Assembly: GCA_030844895.1 (NCBI GenBank)
Contig: CM061227.1
Coordinates: 76,372,575 to 76,436,574 of the forward strand
Direction: 5' to 3'
Origin: Ambrosia x helenae
Lineage: Eukaryota > Streptophyta > Magnoliopsida > Asterales > Asteraceae
DNA: 64,000 nucleotides
Positions 33,623 to 46,994 of this stretch are shown here, piece by piece. The notes beneath the pieces were generated by a model. It saw only the letters and a program-made list of their open reading frames with translations, searched no databases and had not been told where the DNA came from. Both the position numbers and the translations under genes were made by a program. Numbering within the stretch: the stretch's first letter is position 1; each line of letters starts with the position of its first letter.

Positions 33623-36264
33623 TGTGACACCCCGCATTTTCAGGTTCCTACTTTAACCGAACTCTAGTTAACTTGCATGTTCGTATGTCGCTAAACACTT
33701 AACTAGGGTTAGTTAATAGGGCATTTGAATGTGTTATGGAACAATAACATATGCTAGATGGTATTAACGTACGTTATAATTAGGAAAGTCTTTGTCTTGA
33801 CACACACACGAGTCATGTATCCCGAACATTGGTAATTTGTCAAGCATGCATGATTATATGAGCAATTGAGTGATGATGAATGTGAACTAACATGTGTATG
33901 TGAATTACATGTTTATGTGAATTACTGAGTAATAGATAATCAGTACGTAAACCCTGCGAAATATGTGCACCCCATGATTAATATGATATGAGATGATAAT
34001 AACAATAGTTTTCATATAAGTTAGTATGATTAATATTATCGGGACCATTCTCGGGATTAAAACCTTGTAACGGGTCCGTTTATAAAGAAAAGGCCCATAA
34101 ACCCGTAACCTAGGCCCATGATCCAATTCCTATTATATTATTGTTCAAAAAAATAATAATAAGAAACCCTAGACCCTTCCTTGCGCTGTGAACCATCACC
34201 ACCACAATCCTCTCAATTATCAATCTTCCAACAACTTTCCTCCCTAATTCAAGTTAGTTTGGGTGTAATCTTTGAGCTTTAAGGATCATTGCATTGAAAG
34301 GTATAATCTTACATGCTTTATGATAGTAGTAATGTGCTGTGAAAATATGGATTTAATTCTGATAACATGGATTTGATTGTGATAATATGGGTTTACTATA
34401 TGATTATAGGCTATTGTGGATGATTAGGGTTCATGAGAAGCATGTTATTAGAATTCTGATTTTCTAACAGATTCATTGTGACAAATTGTAGGGCTGTTAT
34501 AGGGTGATTAACATGTGTAATCTAATTGTTTTCTGATGCTAAGACATAATTTATGATGTTAGCTTTTCAAAAAGTCCAAAATCATGCGTTTTGGACTTGT
34601 TTTGATATGTATTCATGATTTTTAAAGTTTAAAGGTCATATCAGATTTTCGGAATTATAAATTGGGTCAACTTTAAACGGTCATAACTCAAGATTTACAA
34701 AGGGTCAAGTTATGAAATTTGGACAGTAGGTCAACATTGGAAACAATTGGCTTTTCCAATTGGATTCACCTCGTTTGGGTCAATACACAATGTTTGGGAA
34801 TTTTTCTACTAAACTGACCTGCTGTGGAAATTTTCTGGACATAGCTGTGTTGTACGAATTTTAATAATTTTTGTGTTGGGTTGTGGGACAAAACAAAAAT
34901 ATGGGTTATCAAATGAATCCCAATAAATATTCAGTAAAACTTTGGGAGTTTAATTCGTTTGTTAAGTATTTTAAATAATTCGTTTTTCACAGCGTACAAT
35001 CTACCCTGAAAACGCAGATTGTGTAAGGGATGTTTACGTGACCATTTGGAGTCTTATATGGTATGTATTTTACATGAACTTGCATGAATACTTATATGAG
35101 ATGTGTATGAGGTATTAAACTGATAATAATCAATATGATCACCAACGGAATACGTAGGACTTACTTCTGCATGTAGAGTCATTAGGTGTCACTACACGGT
35201 TTGAACTTTAAAAGTCTTGGACAAACGAGTCGTATGGTGTGTTGATTATGCACATATACTCACCTAGTGACATTTGTAATAGGGAGTCGGTAGCTCATTT
35301 CTGTTTGAGGAATTTGGATTATTCACGTGCAACCTAAGTTGAGTTTCACTACTCTTTTCTCAAAAGCATGCGTCTCGGGTTGAGACAACGTACTTAACTT
35401 TTTCTAGTCCGGGTTGGGACTACTACTTTCTAGTCCGGTTTGGGACTACTTACACATCCCGGGTTGGGATGCTATGGATCCTTGTGTGGGTCGGTTTTTG
35501 CTAGTTCGCAAACTGTGTCCTTGATGAACTAAACCAACTTTATCATCTGTAAGTCCTTCACATACCGAATGAGTTGCCGGGTTATGGCAAGTGGGTTATT
35601 AGTTGATAGCGATATTAGGTCTGACAAACCTCACACCGGCTCGGGGAGTGCGGGAGTGAACTATAACTTAACAGATTTTATCATTGTTGATAGGCAATGA
35701 TGTAAGGCATGCGGCTCACATTTGTGGCTACACGTACATCAGCAGTTCGGTATATCGGTGTTAATTATCATGAATGGGTTAGCTACCCTTGACATGCGAT
35801 GAACTAGTGTTTACACGGTTCTTGGAACCAACTCAATACTTGTTTATGTGGTTTTGGAAACCAGCGCATTTACATACTCATTTACTTTACTTAGTGAACT
35901 CACCAACATTGTTTGTTGACCCACGATTTACATGCTTTTGCAGGTAGTTAGCTTTCGGTGCCAGGATTAGAAAGCACTGCACACTTCACTGCATTTGGGG
36001 TCTTGGGCATACACCTAAATTACATATTATGCTTTTACATTTTCTTTCATATGGTTTTAATTTGGGCGCGTTGTTTTGCGCATGTTTTTTTTAAAAGGTT
36101 TAAATTTGGTTTACGCTTCCGCAGCTTAACTAAACTTGGTTTTTGAAAACGAACTAAATGGTTTGGGCATTTAGAGTTCGTTCATATGACTTATGGCTAT
36201 GGGATCCTGGTATGTCATGCGCCTCGTGGTATAAACCCCGCAGTGGAAATTTGAGGGTGTGACA
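33623..36264 (+). repeat. RE2 3' LTR
   Basis: 2642 bp, about 98 percent like the 5' LTR by eye, including the hairpin array. Confidence 0.92.
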
Positions 36265-37985
36265 ACAATTGTTTTTTCATTACTCCCTTGAACCCTCTAT
36301 ATAAAGGCCCATTTGATCCTCATCAAGACTCACACCACACCTCTCTTTCTCTTCATCTCAAAGCAGCCAAAAGCACTCTCTAAAACACTCCAAATCCATC
36401 GACCAAGCCAAGCTCCAAGATGAGGAAAATAAGGCCAAGATCACTAGGCATTGTACCATCTCAAGCTTTCTCTAGGTAAGTCATCTTGTCCAAACATACT
36501 CCTACCCTTCGTACTTACCATGTTCCCCCAATCCATCGACATTTGATCCCCATAAGTCAGCCCTATACATTCTGAAATCACACACATTGTTTTCACTTAT
36601 AAAAATCGACTAACTATCAATCACTTTGCTACAATATCACACCAAGTTAACAAGAATCGGCCCTTACATCTATATAGTAGATCGGATTGGGTGTAATGAA
36701 TCAAATCCCACCCTAAACAACCTCCTAGTGATCGTTTTTTATTAAAACAAACTCATTTGATCCATGTTCAAAGGCTAAGGTCATAATGGATGTTTTTACA
36801 ATCGTTTTTGTCAACGAAACCCTTTTAACATCTTACAAGCTTTCGGCAATAACTTAACTAGTCTATACCAAGCCCTTTTGATCCAAAATAACTTTCAGAT
36901 TCAATGCCCACATGAAGCACTGTTTCGGCAATGAACACCTAACATATGTTACCATGGGCCGAAACATGTATTAATACTATGATAGACATAAAAGGGTTAT
37001 GAACATATGATTTGTCTATGTTTTTCTAAGAATCGACCACACGTGAGGAATAGATGTCAACTTAAGACCCATGATAACATGTGGGGTCCATCTTGCTTAC
37101 AATAAACACCATATCTTAATAATGCAATCGAGTTCTGGAGTTATATGATTAAAACATACACTAAACACAAGGATCCATGAATGTCGGGTGAACAACTTGT
37201 ATAATAAACAAACAACACTATACAACTTACTCTGTCCCCACTGATCATATGGTAACATTCGGATAGTAGCCATCTCACATTGTCGACTGTACTCAACCGC
37301 ACGTGACACTATCAGGTGAGTATCATGGCCCCATTTTTACTATTTTCACATTTTAGGGGGAACAAACATGCTAAAACTCTAGTACAACTGTCATTTGTGT
37401 GTATATATATATATTCTATCGTGCCTGCCATGTGGAACATGAGACATTTGGTTCATGAGCTCATCAGTCCTCGTACAACATTTACTATAACCATTAGCTA
37501 TCAAAAGCCATGGAACACTTTAATAGATCTATTGGGTTGACACCCCCACTCTTGGTTAGCCGCTCTAACCGGTCACATACAGAAGAGTGTTAGTATTCTA
37601 CTATACATACATTGTCTTTAGTGTACAATGCGCGAGGCACCACAGTCAAGAGGTTTGGTTACGGGACTCATGGTTTGCACAGAAATCATTCGCTTAGCTA
37701 GCCTATGATTGGTCATACGCGAATTACACAATTGTTTTACTTGTTACACTCAAACTTGTGAACTCACCAACTTTAATGTTGACAAATCTTTCATGCATGT
37801 TTTTCAGGTAACTAATGGAGAGCAGCAGGAGTTTGAGAGAGGGGTCAAAGCATGTACTGGGTGATACAATCATGGATTGGGTTTTGTCCATCCCGTAGTA
37901 TTATTATTTCATGGTTGTTCAGACAATTCACTTGTTTTCAGGCATTTTTATTTTCCTTTAAATAAGTTTTATGGCAATAACCATC

Positions 37986-40906
37986 CACGGTAGATCTACT
38001 CTTCGAATCATATCCTGCATCACGACACAAAAATGTTTAAGGAAAGGTTGTGTCACATTTCTGGCACATGTCGTTGAACAGAAAGCTAAAGATCAGAAAC
38101 TTGAGGACATACCTGTGGTGCGAGACTATCCCGAAGTCTTTCCAGAAGATTTTCCAGGGCTTCCACCACCACGGCAAGTTGAGTTTCGCATTGACCTAGT
38201 CCCAGCAGCTTCTCCAGTGGCCCGCACTCGATATCGTTTGGCACCATCCGAAATTCAAGAGTTGTTGGACAAAGGTTTCATTCGTTCGAGCTTTCTCCGT
38301 GGGGAGCGTTTGTGTTGTTCGTGAAGAAGAAAGACGGGAGTTTTCACATGTGCATTGATTACCGGGAGCTAAACAAGCTGACGATCAAGAACAAGTATTC
38401 ACTATCGAGGATCGACGATCTGTTTGACCAGTAGCAGGGTTTCAGCTACTACTCAAAGATGGACCTGCGCTCGGGATATCACCAATTGTGGATCCAGGAG
38501 GATGACATACCAAAGACGGCGTTTCGAACTCGTTATGGGCACTATGAGTTTTTGGTTATGCCTTTTGGCTTTACAAATGCTCCTGGTGTCTTTATGGATC
38601 TTATGAATCGAATCTGCAAACCCTACTTAGACACGTTTGTAATTGTCTTCATCGATGACATCTTGATCTACTCGCAAACCAAAGAATAACACGAACATCA
38701 TCTTCGATTGATTTTAGAGTTACTAAAAAATGAGAAGTTGTTCGCCAAATTCTCGAAATGCGAGTTCTGGATTCGGGAGATTCATTTTCTCGGTCACGTC
38801 GTGAACGAGAAGGGAATTCAAGTTGATCCCAAAAAGATTAAAGCTATCAAGGATTGGGACGCACCCAGAACACCTACTGAAGTGCAACAATTTTTGGGTC
38901 TTCCTGGTTATTACCGACGGTTCATTGAAAATTTCTCTAAGATTGCCCATCCACTGACTGTCTTGACACAGAAAGACAAGAAGTTCGATTGGGGAATCAA
39001 GCTAGAGGAAACGTTTCAGGCCTTCAAGAACCGTCTGTGTAGTGCTCCGATTCTATCTCTTCTTGAAGGTACCGATGATTTTGTGGTTTATTGCGATGCT
39101 TCTTATCAAGGTCTTGGATGTGTACTCATGCAAAGGAATAAGGTCATTGCCTATGCATCTCGACAACTCAAGGTCCATAAGAAAAACTTCACCACTCATG
39201 ACCTAGAGTTAGGCGCAGTGATCTTTTCCCTCAAGATTTGGAGGCACTACCTTTATGGTACTAAGTATACGATCTTCACCGATTACAAGAGCTTGCAACA
39301 CATCTTCAATCAGAAGGATCTGAACATGCGACAACGTAGATGGATTGAGTTGCTAAACGATTATGACTGTGAGATTAACTGCCATCCAGGAAAGGCCAAT
39401 GTTGTGGCTAACGCCTTGAGCTGGAAGGAACGAGTCAAAACCCTGCGTGTACGTGCGCGCTAGGTTTGACCATTCATACGAATCTCACAGCCCATATTCG
39501 TGATGCTCAACAAGAACCTCTGAAAGGTGACAACTTGAAGAATGAGTCGTTATTCAAGATGGTTAGTCTATTGGAACCAAGGTTTGACGGCATAGTGTAC
39601 TTTGCCAACTGGATCTGGGTACCACGTTTTGGTGGCTTGCGTGATTTAATCTTTAAGGAGGCAAACAAGTCTAAGTACTCGGTTCATCCCGGAGCTAACA
39701 AGATGTACAAGGACGTGAAGGAACTCTACTGGTGGCCTAACCTTAAAGGTGAGATTGCAACATACGCCAGCTGATGCCTCACCTGTTCAAAGGTCAAAGC
39801 CAAGTATCAGAAGTTGTCTGGTCTGCTACAGCAACTAGAGATTTCTGTTTGGGTAATTGTTGACAGGTTGACTAAGTCCGCACATTTCTTGTCGATCAAG
39901 GAAACCGACAAGCTAGAGAAACTCGCGAAGCTGTACATCAAAGAGATCGTAACTAGGCATGGTGTGCCTGTTTCAATCATTTTCCGACCGAGACAGTCAA
40001 TTTACTTCCCGATTATGGCAAACACTAATGGATTCCTTGGGCTCTCGCTTAGACATGAGCACAGCCTATCATCCACAAACCGATGGCCAGAGCGAATGTA
40101 TGATCCAAACATTGGAAGACATGCTACGGGCATGTGTAATCGATTTCGGTGGAAACTGGGATTCTCATTTACCGTTGGTTGAGTTCTCTTACAATAACAG
40201 TTACCACACCAGGATCAAGGCTGCCCCATTTGAAGCCTTATATGGACGCAAGTGTAGATCCCCTTTATGTTGGGTGGAAGTTGGAGACAAATATTTGACT
40301 GGCCCCGAGCTTATTCAAGAAACAACCGATAAGATCTTTCAGATCCGTGATTGCTTGAAAGCCGCTCGAGATCGTCAAAAGAGTTATGCTGACCGCTGTC
40401 GCAAACCACTTGAATTTCAGGTTGGCGACAATGTACTCTTGAAAGTCTCACCCTAGAAGGGTGTACCACGGTTTGGCAAACGTGGGAAACTTAACCCCCG
40501 ATACATAGGTCCATTTGAAATACTTTCTAGGGTTAGTCCCGTGGCATACAAGCTCAAGTTACCAGAAGAGCTCAGTGGTGTTCATGACACTTTTCACATA
40601 TCCAATCTGAAAAAGTGTTTGTCCGACGAATCTTTGATCATTCCTCCCGAAGAAATTCACATCGATGATCGACTCCACTTCGTTGAGGAGCCAATCGAGG
40701 TGACTGATTGGAAAGTTCAGAAATTGAGAAGGAGCCGCACTAAACTCGTCAAAGTCAGATGGAATGCAAAGCGTGGTCCCGAATTTACATGGGAACGCGA
40801 AGACCAGATGAGACGCAAATATCCAGCTCTTTTTCCTAAGACTACTGAAACTAGTAGAAAAACTCGATTTCGCAGACGAAATTCCAAAAACAAAGGGAGA
40901 ATGTGA
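37986..40906 (+). pseudogene. RE3 pol remnant fused to the 5' LTR
   Basis: It starts in the protease-RT linker (HGRSTLRIISC, QKCLRKGC) directly after the truncated LTR, so no gag, primer-binding site or protease exists. RT (YGHYEFLVMPFGFTNAP, FIDDILIYS), RNase H (VVYCDASYQGLGCVLMQ), integrase and a chromodomain (VKVRWNAKRGPEFTWE) are all recognisable. Damage: frameshift near 38300, TAG at about 38432, TAA at about 38687, TAG at about 39462, TGA at about 39772, a gap of about 25 residues near 39835, frameshift near 39980 and TAG at about 40455. The last frame (40541..40906) reads across hairpin and polypurine tract; its TGA lies in the LTR. Confidence 0.88.
40867..40901 (+). promoter_or_regulatory. 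RE3 hairpin and polypurine tract
   Basis: ATTTCG-CAGA-CGAAAT (40867..40882), then purine-rich AAAAACAAAGGGAGAA up to the LTR start at 40902. This segment is also coding (RRRNSKNKGRM). Confidence 0.7.
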
Positions 40907-42978
40907 CAACAGTTAATGATCGAGGTCAACATCCGTACGCATTTCATTTATTTTATCATTTTATGTGCATATTTAAATGTTTTGCACACACAATACCCCC
41001 CCCCCCCCGGGACTAGTAAGGCCTGAGTTATTCAGAAAACTCGACAGGAATGAAACGTTTATGCATACAACACCCGGACAATCAACCAACAAGCATTCAA
41101 TGAGGTTATTTCACCCTAACACATGATAAGCCCTCACTAACACATGTTTATGAATCATAAAGGTTTTCATATACTCACACCTTATAACAAGAGTACACGA
41201 CTAATGAATATAGATGAATGATTATATCAACGTCAAAGTCCTCAACTACACCACGTACACATAACAAATTCACAACATACCCAACCATTTACCATGGGAA
41301 CGCCCATATACACGTGAATTGTCTGGCAAACAATAACCAAGAGACTTGAACCATCACCATCACACCTAGTGAGAAGAACTCAAGATCCTAGACACCTCAC
41401 TATCACTCATTCACCATAGATATCGGCCGTAGGTGCCTTCCACACAAACACATGACACAAACTACTACACTAGTGCATGAGGTCATCATTTATACAAAAC
41501 AAGGCATGAAGCCATAGATAACTATCTTTCCACATGAAAATTGCTACATATATGTGTGTATAACACTCTACAATCGGCCAAAGAAGATCACACACCATAG
41601 AACAAGTTCCAATTGCTAACATATGATTGGTTCCAATGTAGGACACATATTCCCTTACACCTAAATGGACACCTCACATCTATACCTCTACTCATGATCC
41701 TTGCCACCTTGTCCCCATGATTTTCGGCTGATTACCCCATCCACACCTCAAGAAGCTTCTAAATTAACAACTAAGATACCTTGAACTATCAACATCCAAG
41801 AGTATATGGACAAAGCATGTCATAGGGAGGTCACTATCTACCTTACATCATCCTATGATCTTGGCCGATTATAATCAACACCAACATGAAAGCGATGGAT
41901 CACTAAGACATCATAGTATACACTAGAGGACAATCGGCCTAGGTGAGAGTCATTTACACCCGTTTAGCTAAGGACATCATCCTAATCAAGTCAACACACC
42001 CATACTTATGATTAGAAGCTTACAACTCATCCTCTTACACTATCTTGTGCAACTCTTTCTTTAACTAATGTCACGGCCGAAGCACAAGAAGGACACCACA
42101 ATTGTTTTGTCATTACTCCCTTGAACCCTCTATATAAAGGCCCCTTTGATTCTCACCAAGACTCACACCACACCTTTCTTTCTCTTGATCTCAAAGCAGC
42201 CAAAAACACTCTCTAAAACACTCCAAATCCATTAGCCAAGCGAAGCTCCAAGCCGAGGAAAAGAAGGCCAAGATCGCTAGGCATTGTACCATCTCAAGCT
42301 TTCTCTAGGTAAGTCATCTTGTCCAAACATACTCCTAGCCTTCGGCCTTACCATGTTCACCCAAACAATCGACATTTGATCCCCATAAACCGGCTCTATA
42401 CATTCACAAATCACACACATTGTTTCACTTATATAAATCGACTAACTATCAATCACTTTGCTATAATATCACACCTAGTTAACAAGAATCGACCCTTATA
42501 TTTATATAGTAGGTCGTGTTGGGTACAATGAATCAAATCCCACCCTAAACAACCTCCTAGTGATCGTTTTTTATTAAAACAAACTTATTTGATCCATGTT
42601 CAAAGATTAACGTCATAATGGATGTTTTTACAATTGTTTTTGTTATCAAAACCCTTGTAACATCTTACAAGCTTTCGGCAATAACTTAACAAGTCTATAC
42701 CAAGCCCTTTTGATCCAAAATAACTTTCGGATTCAATGCCCACATGAAGCATTGCTTCGGCCATGAACGCCTAACATATGTTACCATGGGCCGAAATATG
42801 TGTTAATACTATGATAAACTTAAAAGGGTTATGAACATATGATTTGACTATGTTTTTCTAAGGATCGACCACACGTGAGGAATGGGTGTCAACTTAAGGC
42901 CCATGATAACATGTGGGGTCCATCTTGCTTACAATAAACACCATATCTTAATAATGCAATCGAGTTTCGGAGTTATAT

Positions 42979-45487
42979 TGTGACAACTGTCACCCTCATC
43001 TTTATCAAGTTGTCAATTGTAGTCCTTAATGTATTTAAATATTTCTATTTTAGTCTTTGTAAGTTTTATTATTTTTAAATTTAATAATAGATAAAACTCC
43101 ATGTTTATCACTTACACTTATTTTGGACCGTGTCTACGTTTTAATCAAAAGTGTATCTTGAAACGCTATTCGGAATGGATTTTATAAAATTAAAATCAAG
43201 TTTATAAAGTTTAAAAACTTTTAAGTTAAGTTATGTTAACTTAGTTAATTTTTTCTATAAGAAAAACTAACTAAATCATAAAATAACTAAGTTATATAGT
43301 TGAAGGGCCATTTGTGCCATAAATTGAAATTTGCAAAGTAAAAAAAAAAAGAAAGAAAAGAATGGATCACATTATTTTTTTCCGGCAGAAAGATTCCGGC
43401 CACCGGAATTCTTTTTCGGCCAACCCAAAACCCGATTTTTAAAGCATTTTAACTCGTTTAAATGTTCCTAAACCATTTCTCCATCAATTCATGGTTGAAT
43501 GGCACCATTATAACGCTTTTAAACGGGATAAATCGTGTGACAATTCGTGATTACTTGGTGTGTAACCGTCGACTTAAACAAGCTCAAAAGATCGTTTTTT
43601 TTTTCAAACAACATTATAAATTGAATGTCCCAATTCGTTTATGCACATCTTCACCTCGTAACCAACCCATAAAACGCCACAAATTCGAGTTTTATAACCT
43701 TCAATTTTTTGGATTTCCTTTCGGCTTTTGAAGCTCTTGTGCTATCGATTTAAAGCATGTAGGTATAATATTCTTATGTCATTTTGTTATCTATTCATTC
43801 CTCCTGAAAAGCCCTCTTGTTTTGGGTTTTAATTTGCACGAATTCAAGGTTAGGGAATTTAGGGTTAGGGTTTGTTGATGTGAAGAAGATGAAGTTTATA
43901 TATTTTATAAATATAATTGTATTCCAAATTTATTAACACGATGGCCTTGTGGTGTAGTGGTTGACAAAATGAGTGGGTGGTGAACATGCTTGAGTTCAAC
44001 TCCCACAAACAGCAGCCTTTTGTTCTTTTTTTTTATTTTCTATTTTGTCTTTTTTATTTATATTATATATATGATTTAATCTTATAATATTCCTAGAAAA
44101 TTCATTTTTGCTACAAAAAATTATAAAAATTTAGGTGTAGCATCTTGACGCCCTAAAGAAAATTATCATATTTTTATTTTCTGGAAAATAATTTATTTTC
44201 ACGATTTTATTAATTTAAATTGTTTTAGTCATAATTAATTGGTTAAAAAATCATTTTTAGTGATTTTAATCTCAAACTTTTTGGGAAGTTATTTCTAAGC
44301 ATCATGAAATGAAATAAAAAGTATTGGTCTAGAAAACAATTATTTTTATTGGTTTCCCTATTTTTAATCATTTAAATATGATTAAATTGAGAAAAATTAT
44401 GGAAAAAAATTATTTTCATTATTTTACATCAGAAAATAATATTTTTTCATAAAATTATTATTTTTGGACCATATCTTGTATTAGCTTATTTATATTTAAT
44501 TAGTCGTAATAAATTATTTAATTAGATGTAAAATTTATTTTATGAATATTTTTTTTATGTAAAACAGAAATATTCCTAAGTGTCTATATTTTCTTAGTCA
44601 CATATCTAAACTTAAATCATGATATATTGTATTCAAAATTATTATTAAATTCGTGTTATCATAAAAACTTCATCTTCCACACCTAGCCTAGCAAACCCTA
44701 ATGCCTTAGAACCCTAGATACCTTAGACTTTTTAGACATTTCCTTACTAGTACATTTATACATTATAGGTTGAATTCCTCGGAATTCCCATTACTTAGCT
44801 CACGACCGCTTTAAGTTGGTTTTTGATCGCTTTCGCCAACTGTGAGTATATCTTTTCCCCTTTTTACTATTTACTCTTTTGGGGTGATTCATGTACCATT
44901 ATTATTAAACTTACGTATATTATTTACAAAGCAATGTGTTCTTTGATATGTTTTGTGTGAATTGTATGAACGATTTGTCAAAGTCATTAACCTTTGGGCC
45001 GCACCTAACAATGAGTAGTACTACGAGTTATATCCCTTGGTTGACTTACGTGAACGAGTTAAGTCCTTGGTCATTGTTATGGTTTTTTCTTGAAGGATGT
45101 GTGAACGATTATTGAACGATGTGAGGCTTATTTTGACCCTTTTACATATTACAATATCATAGCACATAAATTGCGAAACACTTTTCTACTATATGTATTC
45201 AAACAGGGTATGCTCACCAAAACATTTTTGTATTGACCAAATTATTTTCGTACATGTTTCGGGTTCTTATGAGATCATTTCTAAGCTTTTGGAAATTAGA
45301 CTTAGATTTGAGATTTATTGGATTTTAGTTTTAGTTGTCACGTTAGAATTTTGTATCTTGTAATTTCTTTCAATGTAATAAATTATTCAATTCAATGTAT
45401 TCAAATTTACATTTCTAGTCCATGCGCTATTGAAAAATCGTCACTACGTGACACCTCGATGTTTCCGCCATCGGTTGGGGTGTTACA
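42979..45487 (+). mobile_element. Solo LTR S3 of the RE4 superfamily
   Basis: 2509 bp from TGTGACAACTGTC to GGGGTGTTACA, with exact duplication TATAT (42974..42978 and 45488..45492); absent from the RE3 5' LTR. The terminal hairpin CGATG-TTTCCGC-CATCG and the ending match RE4, while the middle is diverged. It contains only short, unrecognised frames. Confidence 0.88.
43950..44003 (+). other. tRNA-like module in S3
   Basis: A-box-like TGGTGTAGTGG (43950..43960) and B-box-like AGTTCAACTCC (43993..44003) stand at tRNA-like spacing in an otherwise very AT-rich LTR. It occupies a position comparable to the + strand module of RE4. Confidence 0.45.
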
Positions 45488-46441
45488 TATATGATTAAAA
45501 CATACACTAAACACAAGGATCCACGAATGTCGGGTGAACAACTTGTATAATGAACAAACAACACTATACAACTTACTCTGTCCCCACTGATCATATGGTA
45601 ACATTCGGATAGTAGCCATCTCACATTGTCGACTGTACTCAACCGCACGTGACACTATCAGGTGAGTATCATGGTCCCATTTTTACTATTTTCACATTTT
45701 AAGGGGAACAAACATGCTAAAACTCTAGTACAACTGTCATTTGTGTGTATATATATTCTATCGTGCCTGCCATGTGGAACATGAAACATTTGGTTCATGA
45801 GCTCATCAGTCCTCGTACAACATTTACTATAACCATTAGCTATCAAAAGCCATGGAACACTTTAATAGATCTATTGGGTTGACACCCCTAATCTTGGTTA
45901 GTCGCTCTAACCGGTCACATACAGAAGAGTGTTAGTATTCTATTATACATACATTGTCTTTAGTGTACAATGCGCGAGGCACCACCGTCAAGAGGTTTAG
46001 TTACGGGACTCATGATTTGCACATAAATCATTCGCTTAGCTAGCCTATGATTGGTCATACACGAATTACACAATTGTTTTACTTGTTACACTTAAACCTG
46101 TGAACTCACCAAATTTAATGTTGACAAATTTTTCAAGCATGTATTTCAGGTAACTAATGGAGAGCAACAGGGGTTTGAAAGAGGGGTCCAAGCATGCACC
46201 GAGTGGTACCATCATGGATTGGGTTTTGTCTATCCCGTAGTATTATTGTTTCATGGTTGTTCAAACAGTTCACTTGTTTTTCAGACAATCTTACTTTCCT
46301 TTAAATAAGTTTTATGGCAATAACCATCAGTTGATTGATGGTATCTTTTAATAAATTTATGTGTGTTGCTTGTACCTTGTGCTTGAAAACCTTTCGAGGT
46401 CGCATTCCCGTGTTTTCGCCTTGGCGGGGTGTGACAACATC

Positions 46442-46640
46442 CACCACTGTCACCCACCTAATGTACCCAACTCCACCACCACCACTACTGCATCACAGAA
46501 CCACCACATGAACACCAACCCATCACAATGAACCACCATCAACACCAAACACCACCGTTCACAATAGGAATGAGGGAGGAAAGGGAAAGAGGAAGGAGAG
46601 GCGTAGAGAGAGAAGCACCACTGCAAACCACCATAAGTAC
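46442..46640. other. Middle segment of DT1 between RE3 and RE4
   Basis: CCACC/CACCA-rich. The stretch CAACACCAAACACCACCGTT (about 46540..46560) is repeated in reverse complement at about 54675..54700, so this part also belongs to the inverted arms of DT1. Confidence 0.6.
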
Positions 46641-46921
46641 TGTGACATCCGTCACTTTTTAATAATAATAATAATAATAATAATAGTAATAATAATAGTA
46701 ATTATAATTCAGTTTTTGTTTTAAAAAAAAAATATATAGAACACAAATCAGATTTGGTGTTTCCAGCCCACTCCCATCTCATTTTCTCTTTTCTCTTTTA
46801 GAGCCCAGATCCCCGGCCCAGTACACCATCCAGCGGCCCAGTACACCATACGGCCCAACATCAATACCCAGCCCAAACCCCTCCTCCCCTCCTTTCATTT
46901 TAATCAAAAAAAAAAAAGAAT

Positions 46922-46994
46922 GGTCCCAGCCGGAATCGAACCGGGGACCCTTCATATGCAGACACACGCAACCTACCACCTGAGCCATGACCAC
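46922..46994 (-). other. 73-nt tRNA-like sequence in RE4 5' LTR
   Basis: On the minus strand it has exact tRNA length. It contains TGGCTCAGGTGGTAG (A box/D arm) and CCGG-TTCGATT-CCGG (a T arm with GGTTCGATTCC as B box). Acceptor and D-stem pairing is poor, so I read it as a tRNA-derived sequence, not a working tRNA gene. The identical copy is at 52080..52152. Confidence 0.55.

Larger units (their letters stand above)
25879..36264 (+). mobile_element. RE2: full-length but decayed chromovirus
   Basis: LTRs 25879..28517 (2639 bp) and 33623..36264 (2642 bp) with exact target duplication ACAAT (25874..25878 and 36265..36269). Primer-binding site, polypurine tract and all pol domains can be traced, but gag is mostly unrecognisable and pol is full of stops and frameshifts. 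The LTRs still agree to about 98 percent by eye. The coding damage is therefore heavy for the age of the insertion, which suggests the element was already defective when it was copied. Confidence 0.92.
24666..37985 (+). repeat. RE3 5' LTR, split by RE2 and truncated
   Basis: The LTR pieces are 24666..25878 and 36270..37985. Compared with the 3' LTR it stops at AATAACCATC, whereas the other copy continues for about 115 bp to its end. Short homology CCATC lies at the break. TATA box TATATAAA at 36298..36305. Confidence 0.85.
24666..46436 (+). mobile_element. RE3: gag-less chromovirus carrying RE2 and S3
   Basis: It starts TGTGACAACAG and ends GGGGTGTGACA, with exact target duplication ACATC (24661..24665 and 46437..46441). 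Its own DNA is about 9 kb; RE2 sits in the 5' LTR and S3 in the 3' LTR. The 5' LTR lacks its last 115 bp or so and runs directly into pol, so the primer-binding site, gag and protease are lost. LTR mismatches are visibly denser than in RE1 or RE2, so it is older, which agrees with the nesting. Confidence 0.9.
40902..46436 (+). repeat. RE3 3' LTR, split by S3
   Basis: The pieces are 40902..42978 and 45493..46436, about 3.0 kb together, complete at both ends. TATA box TATATAAA at 42131..42138. Confidence 0.9.

Noticed and set aside
46922..46994. Functional tRNA gene
   Set aside because: Correct length and T arm, but acceptor and D stems do not pair well and it lies within an LTR in two copies.
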